64,000 bases of DNA from Buxus sempervirens (Eukaryota; Streptophyta; Magnoliopsida; Buxales; Buxaceae), in contig OX387189.1 in the NCBI GenBank assembly GCA_947561395.2, positions 23,498,329 through 23,562,328 of the forward strand. The letters are read 5' to 3'. The notes below the pieces were generated by a model. That model made no database searches. It had not been told where the DNA came from and was given only the letters and a program-made list of their open reading frames with translations. Shown piece after piece: positions 32,736 to 45,569 of the stretch; position 1 is the stretch's first letter; each line of letters begins with the position of its first letter. Position numbers and translations under genes: made by a program.

Positions 32736-34440
32736 TGCACGTTTCATGGATGGTACGATGTAACACACTAGATAAGTCCCTCTCCCTGTGAGGTCTCAAA
32801 CTCTCTTAGACACAATCTCTTGGAGCCACCTACATAAAGTGTATGAGCCTTAGTCTTACTCGGACCATGTGAATTGCAGGGTTTTGCATAGGTCCTCAGG
32901 GATTAGTCGGTTGAGCGTAAACGAGCCTGGATATCATGAGTTCCAAAACAAAAAAAAAAATCTTGCAACAACCAAAGCCAAACCTTGTGGTTAAAGCATC
33001 AAATTTATCGATTTACTCGTGTATCAAACCATGTGAGGTCCACTTAAATTTACTTCAAATTTATCGATTATACTGATATGGCATAACATATTTGTAAAGA
33101 AGGATCTTTACAGCAAGGGATTATTTCGTTTGTAGATAATAAAGTTTGGAAAAAAGAAACAAAGTCCACAATCAAAGAATATTCCTCTCTCTTCTATTTA
33201 CTAATAATAACATTATGAATAACTATACCGGTCACAGCTTCACTGCAGACGACGTATGCTCGCAATTGCATAGTGCGATCGCAGAGGACCCGTCCCGTAT
33301 CTTTGCCAACCCTGATATGATAAGACCCACCCACAATCTTCTTCTGACTTTCGGTTGTAGCCAACCAAGTTGTCATGGGCCCCACACACGTATTCACCGG
33401 TCTCAGGTCATCTTAAACAAAATAATGACCGTTTGCTGCCTGTACACCTTCCATTATTTTATTCATAGTTTCTTACAGGTTCGACGCACGAGAGATTACT
33501 GAAAACGGCCGCTATCCTTTTTTGCTAATAGAAGTATATAAACTTGAGATCCCCAGTTGTTGAAGAACGTGCCAATTCCATTCATAGTGGTGATTGCCGC
33601 CTACCCCACTTCTCTCTCTCTATTTTTTTTATTTTTTTGGTTGCCCCACTTCTACTTGCACGCCCGTTTTAAAGACCGTTGAGAATTGCTGTTTTAAATT
33701 GTCTTCTTTTGCAGACAAAAACCCTCTGCCATCATTTAAGTAATTGAAATCCTGTGGATCTTTTATCTAGACTCCTTATGTTAATCCTCCACAAGATTGT
33801 ATCATATGCCCCTTGAATGGTGTACAACTCTCATCTGAGCCAGCCTTGTCTCCCGCAATGTGGAGTCGGGACTGTTTATGAGCCGGGCAGAATACCCAAC
33901 CCGCTCTTGGACAAGTTTGTGTCTTTTATTGATTATCTACAATGTGTTTCCCGTTTCAGCCGCCAAAAATTTTGCTAGATAATCCTTCCAATGGCACGTT
34001 ACATAGCAAAAAAAATCACCTTTTTTTTTTGGTGAATTTTAGCGGCGCTAGCACAATAAGGCTGCTATGCTGAGTGAAACAACGGGAAACACAAATACTT
34101 TTTGGAAAAAAATATTATTTTACTATTTAAATTAACTTGATTTTGTAAATTTCTCTCGATTTGGACGAACGCTCACAAAATCAGAAAAAAAACCAAATGT
34201 CTGTGTTCTTCATTTTTTCTAGCATTTTGGCTACCGTTGTCGTGCCTTGAGCAGCATGTCTGGCGGCACCGAAATAGTAAACCTTGATTATCTATCACAT
34301 TAAGTTGGACACGATTCTTAAAAGCCCGATAAATTTTGGCTGAGTTTGGTCATGGGTAGATATTCTGGACTCAACCTAGTTGGTCTGATTAATGATCATA
34401 TTCTATATTATACATAATGTTATAAATGCAAGTCTTATAT
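32736..34440. other. Intergenic DNA, no gene recognised
   Basis: Mixed composition with short open frames only. The frame at about 33146-33502 has no ATG at its nominal start and no recognisable similarity. Poly(T)-edged stretches at about 33625-33645 and 34020-34030 may be retroelement tails. Confidence 0.4.
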
Positions 34441-34446
34441 ATATAA

Positions 34447-34480
34447 CTAGAGGAAAGGCACATGCAAATGCACATGACAA
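34447..34480 (-). mobile_element. Helitron 3' terminus
   Basis: Read on the minus strand, an imperfect palindrome (CATGTGCATTTGCATGTG) is followed a few bases later by CTAG and then T, the usual 3' end of plant Helitrons. The matching 5' end was not found, so extent is unknown. Confidence 0.5.
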
Positions 34481-34872
34481 TGTGTCAAATGTGTATGTAA
34501 ACGAAAGAAAAACAATATTACATCCATTTAAATGTAAAAAAAATTTTAATATTAGATAGTGGCACCCTTGTATGACCTAATTGATCAATAGCTCCAAATG
34601 ACATCCATAGCTAGTTTTATTTTTGCTTTTGAAATCTTCTTCTTTGGTGTGGTTGAGGCAATTTTTATCAAGGGTGAGAAGCACATATTAGAGGACATCA
34701 CAGGAGGCTTCTTAATTTGACATAAGGGAGAAAAAACAAAGAAAACAAAAAGATACATACTTGAGGAGAATTACAAGTTAGATTACGGGAGTAATTTGAA
34801 AATGAGAAAATATAGACCATTTTATCATGGCATGGTATTTAAGATCTCAAATTGCCGGACCAGAAGAAATAA

Positions 34873-35177
34873 GAGAAAATTACTATTCATTTATCTTTTG
34901 GATGACATATGACCCATTGGTCATACCTTTTCAGGAAATAACCAAATAAGTTTGAAAATGAGAAAATATAGACCATTTGATCCTATTACAAATCAATTGA
35001 TGGAGAATTACAAGTTAGATTACGGGAGTAATTTCCCCATCATCTAACTTGTAATTCATCATCAATAGACTTGTAACTCCTGTCATCTGACTTAGGATTC
35101 ATTTGATAATTTTTGGAAAAGTTAATGACCAATGAATCATATGTCATTCAAAAGGTGACTTTAACAATAATTTTCCC
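34873..35177. mobile_element. MULE-type MITE with long terminal inverted repeats
   Basis: 305 bp with inverted ends of about 50 nt: GAGAAAATTACTATTC on the left and GGGAAAATTATTGTTA read from the right, then a shared GACATATGA..CATTGGTCAT core. A 9-bp target-site duplication AAGAAATAA flanks it (34864-34872, 35178-35186), as in Mutator-like elements. The interior repeats two words that also stand just outside at about 34755-34823. Confidence 0.85.
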
Positions 35178-35186
35178 AAGAAATAA

Positions 35187-36060
35187 AACAACTCCAAAGC
35201 TTGCCTTATCCATGCTATTAAGGGGTAGGCTTTGATGAAGAGGCTTAAGGCCTCTCCAGTGATGTAGCGAGACTGATTGAAGAAAACATTATCCAAAAAT
35301 TTTTTTAATATTTCTTAAGTTCATATGAAGGAAGCATGAGGTTTTAGTAAATATTTACACCAAACAAAAATATTGGAGGAAGGATTTGCAATTCTAATTC
35401 CTTGTGCCCACCAAACCAAAATTTTATAATTCTACAACCTAATTAATTCTAATATTCGGCTTCAATTCTAAGCGCAATTCTTGCTATCAAACACGCCCTA
35501 AGAGTCATCTTAAGGCTCAATAAGAGATCTTTCAATTAAGAAGATCCATTGAAATAATGAATTGAAAGGTCTATCTATTTTATTTAGTTATTGATCAGTT
35601 ATGCTAGGAAATATGCACATCCTTTAGGTAGGATTCTCCCATCTTTACATTGAATAGCAAAAATCAAATTAATGGCAAATAGGATACACAATCAAATGAA
35701 ATTTTATTCTTATTATATGGAAAAGTATAAAAGTAAGTCACACTTTTGCTGTTTGTTAACCTATCTGCAATGTTGAAGGCTCAGTGAATGTTAAATATTT
35801 AAAATTTTCCCCAAAATTTAAAAATCATTAGCTTTAACTACTAACAAACCAAAAGTCAAACTAATGAGTGTGGCCTAAAATATAGAACTAAATAAGTGCA
35901 ATAGCAAAGTGGTTCTTTCAATTAGTTGACCAAAATATGATTTTATAAAGGTTAACTAGAATTATATATTAAACTTATAATAAGGATGACCACAATTGAT
36001 GCACAATATATTTTTGGATTATTTATCAGTTCTGAATAAATTAATAGTCCATAGATTAAT
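35187..36060. other. AT-rich intergenic DNA
   Basis: No gene or clearly bounded repeat recognised. Confidence 0.4.
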
Positions 36061-36064
36061 ATAA

Positions 36065-36103
36065 CTAGAAGGTGGCACGCATGTGCCGTAATGCGCATGC
36101 CAA
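36065..36103 (-). mobile_element. Second Helitron 3' terminus
   Basis: On the minus strand a GC-rich palindrome (GGCATGCGCAT...ACATGCGTGCC) precedes CTAG followed by T. This is the same arrangement as at 34447, and the orientation is the same. The 5' end is not identified. Confidence 0.55.
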
Positions 36104-36177
36104 TAATTCGTCATTACTTAAAAAAAATGTAATTTTAAGGTTGTGATATGATTGTCAAAAAAATATAAAAATCAAGG

Positions 36178-36485
36178 TTGGTTAAAATAATGTTTGAAAT
36201 TCTAAAATATCATCAAAGTCAATTCCTACCAAAGTGTAGATCTCTGTTCTCTCAAAAATCTAATAGTATAGATCATCATCCTTTATCTAGCAAGAATGAA
36301 ACGCAAGAAGAAGTTTCATGGCTTACCTCTATAGGGATTAGAGGCAATAGTCATGCCACAATCATCAAACTTGTCGTTGTAGCCACTATCTATCATACTT
36401 GGCATGAAAGGAACAGAAGAATCTTCAAAAATAAACACCTTACTAATGCTTTCTCTAATGCATGGCTGAAATTTGAAAGCCAATA
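36178..36485 (+). pseudogene. L1-type LINE fragment, C-terminal end of the RT protein
   Basis: A 102-codon frame contains LVVVATIYHTWHERNRRIF, the pattern seen at the C-terminal end (reverse-transcriptase zinc-binding region) of plant L1 retroelements and RNase H-like relics. The upstream domains are absent, so this is a 5'-truncated copy. Confidence 0.6.
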
Positions 36486-36576
36486 GTTCCTGTATTTTGA
36501 GGTCTCCTGTTAGGACCTATTATCTGTCCCATGTACAGATCATCCTCCTGTTAGGGCTTGTTCCCAAAAAAAAAAA

Positions 36577-37125
36577 CTCCCACCAAGTGAGGTCGGCAAT
36601 ACGAATTTTGTCTCTCCATCATGTTCTATCAAAAATCATATTTTCAGTTAATTAAATAGTCATCATCATCATCAAAAGCCAGTTCCTGCCAAAGTGGGGT
36701 CGGCGACACGAATCTTGTCTCTCCATCCGGCTCTATCAAAAATCATATTTTCAATTAATTTATGTTCTTGTAAATCATGTTTTATAGGCTCCATCCATAT
36801 CTTTTTAGGTCCCCCTCTTGCTCGTTTGGGCCCTTTAATTCTCATACTATCACACCTTCTAACAGGTGTATCTCTAAGTCTCCACTTTATATGATCAAAT
36901 CACCTTAACCTACTTTCCTCTATTTTTATCTCTAATGCATGTTATTCCTAACCACTTTCAAATGTCTTCATTTCTTATTTTGTCTTTCTTAGTTTTGTCA
37001 CAAGCCCATCTTAGCATGCATCTTCATCTCGATAACACTCATCTTCTAAATATATTGCTTCTTTGCCATCCAACATTCTCAAACATAAAACATAGCTAGT
37101 TTAATTGTTGTCTTATAAAATGTTG
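36577..37125 (-). mobile_element. Two RTE-type LINE 3' fragments, minus orientation
   Basis: A short fragment (36577-36655) and a longer one (36661-37125) both begin, read on the plus strand, with the RTE 3' tail 'catcatcatc..agccagttcc..ccaaagtggggtcgg', followed by the antisense of the ORF end. The same sequence recurs at 40624, 50863, 39981 and 57001, defining one local family. Confidence 0.75.
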
Positions 37126-39980
37126 GAAATATAATTAGGGCTAAATAGCTTAAGTGGAGACATGCGTCTGATTCTTATATGATCAATGTTTCCTACTTCA
37201 AATAAAAGGTAATTTTATAAGACAACCATTAGACCTATTTTGAAGGATATATCAGATTGTTAGTTGTTAGATAATCATAAAGCAATAGATGCATGGAATT
37301 AAGACTACTAAATTTTTTGACTTAAAACTTACACTAGTACAGACAAACCAATCAGGTTCTGTTTATCATCTATCACAATGCACATGGGACAGTGGTATAT
37401 ATGATAGGAACAAACCTATGGGGTATATAAGTGGGGAGAAAAATACAAAGTAATGTTACATTATATTTTACAAAGCCTTGTCAACCTTATACAAATACAC
37501 TCCCATCCACTCCTTTTTTTAAGTGGTGGAGACTGCTGCACTATATATGAAGAGAAACTAATCATTCAAGCCCCTTTAGCCCACCTGTTTGCTTTTAATC
37601 TGCGGAAGAGACTTTTTTTGACTAAGGAAAATATAAATTAAAATATCTAAGAAGAAACAAATTTTGTTGATGTGGATAGAAAAAATAGAGGAGGAGAGAA
37701 AAAGATGGGAAGGGAATCAATGCTACAAAAGAAAGTATGGAGCATCTCACTTGGGTGGCATATGAGTGCCTATGAACTGATCTGGCTTGTTTGTGCAACA
37801 CTGCTTTTAGTGCCTTGTTTTATTTTATAAGGAAGTATATTCTTAGCAGTGGACATGGCCTGTCCCATAAAATCTCATATCTGAGACAAGATGTGTGTGT
37901 GTGAGAGAGAGAAAGGAGAGATAAGATTCCTTCAAATCGCTTGGTCTTGCTCTACATTCCAGTGTCTTTTCTTGTAAAGTTCTTATAGGCACATATTGGC
38001 TGTAATTCGTTCTACTTCGCTTCAATTTGAGAGGAGACCCACTTAGTAAGTGCTTATGGCATTTTCATACCTGTTGTACCAGCAAAAGATTCTTTCTCTC
38101 TCTCTCTATGATCTTTGAGGCACAAGTTCTTTCTCTCCCCATGTCTTTTCCTAGCAAAAGTAGATGCACTTTTTTCCTACACTTGAGTCATGGCCTCATG
38201 GGGTTGTCACAAATTATATTCTTCTTTAGTTTTTTGGGTGACTCATATATATATATATATATATATATATTAAATTAAATGAATGCAACTAGAATTGATC
38301 ATTCTGAACTGTTTTTACCAAACAAAATGAATATCTAAAATATATTAAAAAATCAGATTATTCTTTCTAAATTTTTTTGAATAGACAGCCAAGATCACAA
38401 AACACAGAATCCAAACTACAAATCTTTCTTAATGAACATTCAGGATCACTCTTTCAGGTAGTCTTAAATATTTTCTCAACGATATGATGCCGTGATAAGT
38501 AAAAGCAGCCAAAAAAAAATAGAAAAAATTGTTTCCCATGTTCATGAAGAAGATCAGGATGAAAGGCCATAGTAAGTTGAAATGGACTTGTACCCACCCT
38601 CACTCACACCAGAAGATGTATGAAGACCTTCACACAGTCACATGCATTAAAACATGCAGCACAATCTACCTATCATCACATGGCAAAAGAATAAGAGATC
38701 AATTGATTTGAAAATGAGCTTTGAAGATGGCATCTTTAATGGTGGTGGTGGGTAATTTCATGTGACATTGTGAATGAAAAAAGCTTCTGAAGCAGTAGCC
38801 CATGATGCCTCATGACAAGGCCCATTCCTCGTGAAGCATCACTTTCTCCAATTTAATAAAGAATCTGGTTTAAACAAGTTGTGCGTAGGGTAGAAACTAG
38901 CCAGCATGGCTTAAGGGTCATCAAATGAATGATTTCTGTGACTATCCAACACAACCCACTAGAGAAAAGTGGAAGCTTTTGGCAAGCTTTCTCTTGGCCA
39001 TTTGCTCTCCATTGGAATCTGGAAGCATTCAAATCTACCTGTAGCTATCTGAAATATATTAAATGAAAACCAAAAAAGATGAAAATTTTTGGAACAAGTC
39101 TCCCTTGATTGCATGTGAAAACCATTGGCTAAGTGTTGTCCTTGTCACTGGAGGTTTTGTGAATCTGTAGAAACTTCTCGGTATTTATTGGTATAGACCT
39201 TTTTCCTCTATGATTCAAAAAGGGCGCCAATGGGATAAAAATATTATTGATAATGGAGCTTAAAGATTTATATTTGAATGCCATGAAGAAAAAGAAATTA
39301 AAACATAAACTCCATCTAAATCCCATATGGTTCACCACCCAAAAGCCCAAATCATCTTCAATGTTGCCTTTCAAAATGGTCCCATGGAATCTCATTATAA
39401 TATGCTAGAGTTAGGGAATGGTCCAAGTACAGAGTCGAATAGACTGGTCCCCATGGCATTGAACCATACTGCACTACCAATCAATCTTTCTTAAAGCAAC
39501 CCTTTAGATATTCTTGAGATTCAAGACACAGCCATCCACTAAAAGTCAACCTAGCCTTTAACATTTGTATCTGAGCCATGGCTTTCCTTCTAAATGGACC
39601 CTATGGACCATATATCTTGGAATATCTAAAAGCTATTCGACCTTTGTATGGCCTCTTTTCCCTTGAACATGTGCATTGTCACATAATATATACACTACCA
39701 TCTAGGATTTTCAAAGTCCTAGAGCCTCTATGCATGCTATATGTATGGGTATATCACATTCCCATGCAATTGTCATACCCATCTGTGTTATAATCTTTCT
39801 CAATTCAAAATCTCACCAGTCCGCACAGATCGATGATTTTATGCTTATCAAGATAAGATCAGGAAAAGAATTTAAATGTACATAATCTAGCTCTAAATAA
39901 GGGTATGGTCTTTGGCAAATTAAGATAGAAGAGGATTCATGTTGTCGATTTCAGTTACTAAAATAATATTTGGACATATA
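37126..39980. other. Intergenic DNA with an (AT)n tract
   Basis: No gene recognised. A (TA)13 microsatellite lies at 38245-38270 and short CT runs at about 38092-38106. Open frames are short and unrecognised. Confidence 0.4.
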
Positions 39981-40227
39981 AAGTGAAGACTTAGAGATGA
40001 GATGCACCTGTAAGAAGGTGTGAGGTGATGCATATTGAAAGGCCTAAGAGAGCAAGAAGAAGATCTAAACAGGACACGGATAAAGTTAATAAAACAAGAC
40101 TTACAAAAACGTAAATTAACTGAAGATATGATATTTTTTTTTTTTTAACTTATAAAGCAAGATTGAAAGGTAAGATTTGTGTAGCCAAACCCACTTTGAT
40201 AAAAATAGCTTTTGATGATGATGATGA
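39981..40227 (+). mobile_element. RTE-type LINE 3' fragment, plus orientation
   Basis: Carries the family's ORF end ('gatgcacctgtaagaaggtgtgag', then 'aggcctaagagagcaagaagaag') and ends in the 'tgatgatgatgatga' tail at 40227. It is 5'-truncated and frame-broken. Confidence 0.7.
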
Positions 40228-40623
40228 ATAATTGGGTAACAACCCAATATCAAAAGGCTTTACTCTGTGCATTCACATCCTCGCTAAGTGACTTAGCCTA
40301 TAATTTGAGACACTGCAGGACAAGTTACGTTAAGTGAGCTCCAATGTGAGACATCACAAGACCAGTGACCCATTTTTCCTTTCAGTGGTTCATCACATGC
40401 GCATATGCTAGTCCTACAAATGTCACACATTGCTTGGGGGGATGTCACAAGCTCACACCCAGAGGACCAAAATCAAAAGACCTAACACAAAGGGTAGAAA
40501 GCCATAGGAAACAAAGGATCATTTTTAGTAGGAATGAGATTATCACCTTGATTACAAATGTGAAAGAAACGAATATTATGCAGTCGTGCATAGTTATTGC
40601 TTCGAAATTCAGAAATTAAGCCT

Positions 40624-40765
40624 CATCATCATCATCATAAGCTAGTTCTCATCAAATTGAGGTCGATGACATGAATCTTGCTCTCTATCCCGCTCTATGA
40701 AAAAATCATATCTTTCAGTTAATCTACGTTTTTATAGGTCTTATTTTATACACTCCGTCCATGTC
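40624..40765 (-). mobile_element. RTE-type LINE 3' fragment, minus orientation
   Basis: About 140 bp beginning with the 'catcatcatcatcataagctagtt' tail read on the plus strand. Only the 3' end of the family is present. Confidence 0.7.
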
Positions 40766-41126
40766 CAAATTGAATTAAGCCTGAGGTTGGTTAAATGTTA
40801 CATTAAAGCAAAACTAAGCACATCAAAGACAAATATGTGGATTATGTCCGAATTTGTTTGAAGTTCATTACAGACGGCAACAAGCACTTATTCATTCAAT
40901 CCAAATCCACAAAATAACCAGATTGACATGTCATTACGGGTTCAATTGATGTAAGAATTATTATTAGGTCCAGCTGATACAGGAATGATCACGAGGCAAG
41001 CGATTGGAAAACCCAAGCAGTGTTCAATACGCGGCAGTGTGACCCATGGGATCCCTTTTCCTCTCCTTAATGGGATATCTATTTGGTGTTCAATACCAAT
41101 AGGGTACATTGAAAATTTTTTTTTAA

Positions 41127-43860
41127 TCTATACTATATATAAAGCGAATCGCCCCTTGGGAAGCGTACCAAAATTAATTATCTTTTTTTCTCAAACTACC
41201 ATTTGAAATTCCTAAATTAATGTATTATACTGAGGGCATGTTTGTCTTTTACTATCATACCCACTTTGGGTAGCCCTTTTTTTCCACTCTAAAATGACTC
41301 CTTACTTCCTACATTTTCTATAACAAATCATACTTTACTTTATCAAATAACAAGTGCCAATCCTATTGTGTCCACTCTATTTTTTCCAAAAAATAATTTT
41401 TGATAATTTTAAATTTGATCTCCTAAACGATTATTTATATCAAATTTTTTAATCATCTATACGTGCACCCCGCAAACTTTCTCGAATGTACCAATTGTAG
41501 CTAGGGTTACCAGGTTAAGATTGTAACTAGTGTTTGGAGATACATGCTTACTACCCTCTAATCTACCGGATTAAAGTCGTAACTGGGGTTTGGAGATACA
41601 CGTTTACAACCCTAATCCTTATTTATAGAATGGAGAGATGAAATCTTCCATCCGATGTGACTTTCTCTATGCAATCAAATAAGGTGTTATGTTATCCAAA
41701 AGAGCTACCCCATAAACGCTCTTATCCCCGTTACATTGACAGGCACACAGCTTAGACATAGGGCAAAGCAGATTCATTCTCTACAATGAAAATCTTCCTC
41801 TCCCATGGAGATAGCAAAATGTCAACCAAGAAAAACCTACACGCAAACTTCTTTGCTATTTCTTCTGCTTTTTCAATACTAGTAATTGTGAACATGCGTT
41901 ACATGTTAAGATTGATTTCATTGTTTTCTATTTTTGAGTTACGGACTCTGATTATTAAATGAAAATGCTAAATTTTATATATGGTTATTCCAAAAAGATA
42001 TCTCATTTTTCTTAAATTTCATTGGATTTATATTTCATATTTTATAATTTTATTTTTCAGTTAGCAAATTGAAATTATTATATTCAATTATTTTATTACA
42101 ATTAATTTTTCAAATATCAAAAGAGTTTTGTATGTTATAGAATTTAAATCTATACTACTATTAACTACCTAAAGTGTGCTTTATTGAAATTATTATATTC
42201 AATTATTTTATTACAATTAATTTTTCAAAAATCAAAAGAGTTTTGTATGTTATAGAATTTAAATCTATACTATTATTACTACCTAAAGTGTGCTTTATTT
42301 TTACATACCAAAATATCCTTTTCTAAAATATTTGATTTCAAAAGTACATAAGATCTTGAAATAATAATAAAATTAATCAAATAGAATATAATTCAACTAT
42401 TAATATATATTAATAATTATCAAAACACTTATTTAATAAATTAAGTATATTAGTTATTGAAATAATTAAAATATATTAAAGTTTCATATTAATATATTAA
42501 TTTAATCATATTATTATAATTAAAATATTAATTACTAAAATAATCAATATATTAAACATGAGACTTAAGGCCATACAATATAACACACAAAAAACAGAGC
42601 TTTGATATTTATAATAATTTAAAATGATTGTTATATTTAATATATTTTAGTGACGTCAATTTTATCTTCGAATTTTTTTATAGGATTAATTTATTTATAT
42701 TTGATGTATATTTGATTGGATTTCAATTCTTTCTTAATTATTTTAAATGTATTCTTATAATTTTAATAATTTAATAATTATATTTTTAAAAATTAGCTTG
42801 AAAATATGCAACTTTATCAAAAGACAGTTTCAAAATGCAATGTTTATTGTGAATAATTGATTTTTTGTTTTCCATTCTAAAACAAGGCAAAATTGTTATA
42901 TAGTTGTCACACATTTTATATTTTGAATGATACTAACAAATTATGAATGATCTTAATAAATTATTTACATGATTCAAACCTATAAGTATATTGCTTAAAA
43001 TAATTATTATGCCTACAACCTTCACCACCACCATTCCTGCCAATTTCAATTCCTTAATAATATGCATCTCATTAATGAAATAGGTAAATCTATTATCATC
43101 AATAAATAAATAAAATTCCATAAAAATTATATTCATTATCTCTAGAAGTAATTCTTGTTTAATTTCGCTTTTCCTTAATTAATTATTCTAACTCTTATTT
43201 AATTTTATTTTATTTAATTTTATCTTATTAATGAAATAGATATATAACTAACAGTTATCTATCTATTGAATGGTTTAAGATACATAACTAACCTTCAATT
43301 AACTTATTCAAAGTAATCATAATTGTAACCTATATACCCATTGAATATACCATACACATTTATTCAATATGCACATACTTTTGAATTAAATTTTCTAAGA
43401 ACATAGGTAAATATAAAAATTATTATTATCAATAATTTAGGTTAATATTATTTAATTATATATCTTTTTGATAAATATAATTAAGGTTTATCTAATTAGT
43501 AAGATTTTATTAGACTCACGCAAATAACAAAAAAATTAATTTGGAAATTAAATATTCTATTTAATATGTTTTTAGATAAAGTACAAATAGTTTTTGAATT
43601 AAATATTCTAGAATAATGAATAAATATACGAAATAATTTTTATTAATAATTTAGGTTTTATTATTTTATTAAAGTCTTTTAGTTACGTATAATTAAGGTT
43701 TATGTAATTTAGTAAGATTTTATCAATTAAAATTTAACTTTTCTAATTTAGTAAAACTTTATTAGATTCACAACAATAAAAAAGGAAAATGTTACTTTTA
43801 AAATTAAATAAAGATTTTAGAGGAGGCTGTTTTAGTTATACAAAAATGAAAATAGTTTCA
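41127..43860. other. Very AT-rich block with Helitron-like 5' starts
   Basis: At 41127 the sequence TCTATACTATATATAAAGCG preceded by A resembles a plant Helitron 5' end. Similar starts (TCTATACTA...) occur twice near 42149 and 42265. No matching 3' end was found in plus orientation. From about 41900 the DNA is extremely AT-rich and contains no recognisable gene. Confidence 0.4.
42069..42299. repeat. 115-bp tandem duplication
   Basis: Two near-identical copies of a 115-bp unit starting 'ttgaaattattatattcaat' at 42069 and 42184 and ending in 'cctaaagtgtgctttatt'. A few substitutions and a small indel separate them. Confidence 0.8.
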
Positions 43861-45355
43861 ATATTTCCATCCAATCAGTTCACGTGTTAGTCACCCTTGG
43901 CCCAATCACAACTTTAATGCAGCTTGTTAATATATTACGGGAGAACCAATGAAATATCAGGCCTACCAAAAAACACAAAAAAACACCAATGAAATATCAG
44001 GCCGCAATCTGTTCTTGAATCCAAACCCAAAATAAGCCATTTATCTCGACTTTTGTGAAATTTCTATGCTCTCATGGCATAGGAATCTGGACACACCACA
44101 TGGTTCATTTATAAAATTATTGATACTGATGAATTTTGAGTGAGGAAACAAGTGTAACAGAATGCTCTGCTACAATAGGATGTTTTAAGGTAAAGGACAC
44201 CCAGATGATTACAAGTACTAAAAATGGCCAAATATATATGCTGCTTTCTGCTATATAGAAGAAGAAACGCATAGGTACACAGAAATGCAAGCGGATGAGA
44301 CTTAAATACCCAAGAAATCTGCACCCATTGAACTAATGACTGAAGGAGGTGGTCAGCAGATATTAATCCTTCGTTCCAGATTTGAACCATCAAAGCCCTA
44401 TGCTGCTGCCATTGCCAAAAAGTACGGTTAGATATTTGCTCCATTTTAAACATAAATATCAAAAGAAATAATCTACACAAAAATACCAAAGGTTAGGTCT
44501 GTTAACAGTCATCTCTTCCCCAAACCTTTCTTTGACAAGACCTCTACACGCACTCAATATATATATGTAATTCGGTTTAGTTCCATTCTGAGATGCAACT
44601 TTCAGTACCATGAAAAGGGATGACATGAATCTAAGACCTTCCACCAATTGGCCCTGTTGCTAGTTTAATATATTTCATCACATATAATAAAAAAACCAAT
44701 TTCATTTCCCTTTATTTTTTATAATTTTTACAAATGATCTGAATAAGAGATGATTTTCTGCCATATTGTCATGGTCACCCAAGCGGGCATTATTTTCATG
44801 GCCCTTGCTCGTGCCATTGCATAGCCTATGTAAGCACCATGTCCATAAAGGAAATATTGCATTGTTAAAAAATATGATTCTTTGAGTTAATTATAAAAGC
44901 ACAGAATTAACGTTGGCAATACCAATCAATAAGCTTGCAAGGGACCCACTGTTATGCAACCTACCTTGTAATTGTCTTATATATGTACCAATAAAGCATT
45001 ATACTTGCACTTTTTTCTCATCTTTCTGATTGCTTCAATATGTTCTGTATGGGCTGACTTGCGGTCATGCAAATGCATCATGACTGTGTTGAAAAATAAT
45101 TCTCCAACAGTTGATATCAGAGTAAAGGCATAAGGTTGCAATTGCAGGTGTGGCAAGGAATAACATGGATAAAGGCACTGTAACCGAATAAAAACCACTA
45201 CCAAGCAGAGGCTTAGTAACTAAGGCTGTTTAAATTAAAGAACAATGAACAACAACAACAACAACAAAAAAAGAGAAGAAAATCTCAAGGCTTCAATATC
45301 CAGTAGATACTGTAAATTAGTTGCAGGAATATGTGGATACCTTAAGGCACCTTAA
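43861..45355. other. Intergenic DNA downstream of the synthetase gene
   Basis: No gene recognised. Minus-strand open frames at 44109-44489 and 44459-44647 lack family resemblance. A short (ACA)n run lies near 45249-45265. A poorly conserved terminal exon or 3' UTR of the lysyl-tRNA synthetase gene could lie between here and 46512, but I see no clear signal. Confidence 0.35.
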
Positions 45356-45569
45356 GGCTGTGTTTTGAAACGGAGAAACTGCAAGAAAATGTAAGATTCT
45401 CACATGCCTAGAGCATTTGGATACTGGGCAAAGGGGGGAAAACTGCCATGGGACCCACTTTCTGAGAAAGTGCCAGATGAAATGGCTCAGGAGGTCTGAA
45501 ACTGCAAGAAACTGCATCATGAGGAACGCTAGTTTCTCATGATACAGTTTCTCACTATCCGATGCCGCC
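45356..45569. mobile_element. PIF/Harbinger-like MITE
   Basis: 214 bp with inverted ends: GGCTGTGTTTTGAAACGGAG, and GGCGGCATCGGATAGTGAG read from the right. Both lead into GAAACTG. TAA stands on each side (45353-45355, 45570-45572), the 3-bp duplication of the family. The interior repeats 'gaaactgcaagaaa / gaaactgcatcatga' words. Confidence 0.65.

Noticed and set aside
33146-33502. 118-codon plus-strand frame
   Set aside because: No ATG at its nominal start, AT-rich edges and no family resemblance.
44109-44489. 126-codon minus-strand frame downstream of LysRS, considered as a terminal exon
   Set aside because: No resemblance to synthetase tails and no convincing splice acceptor in a fitting phase.
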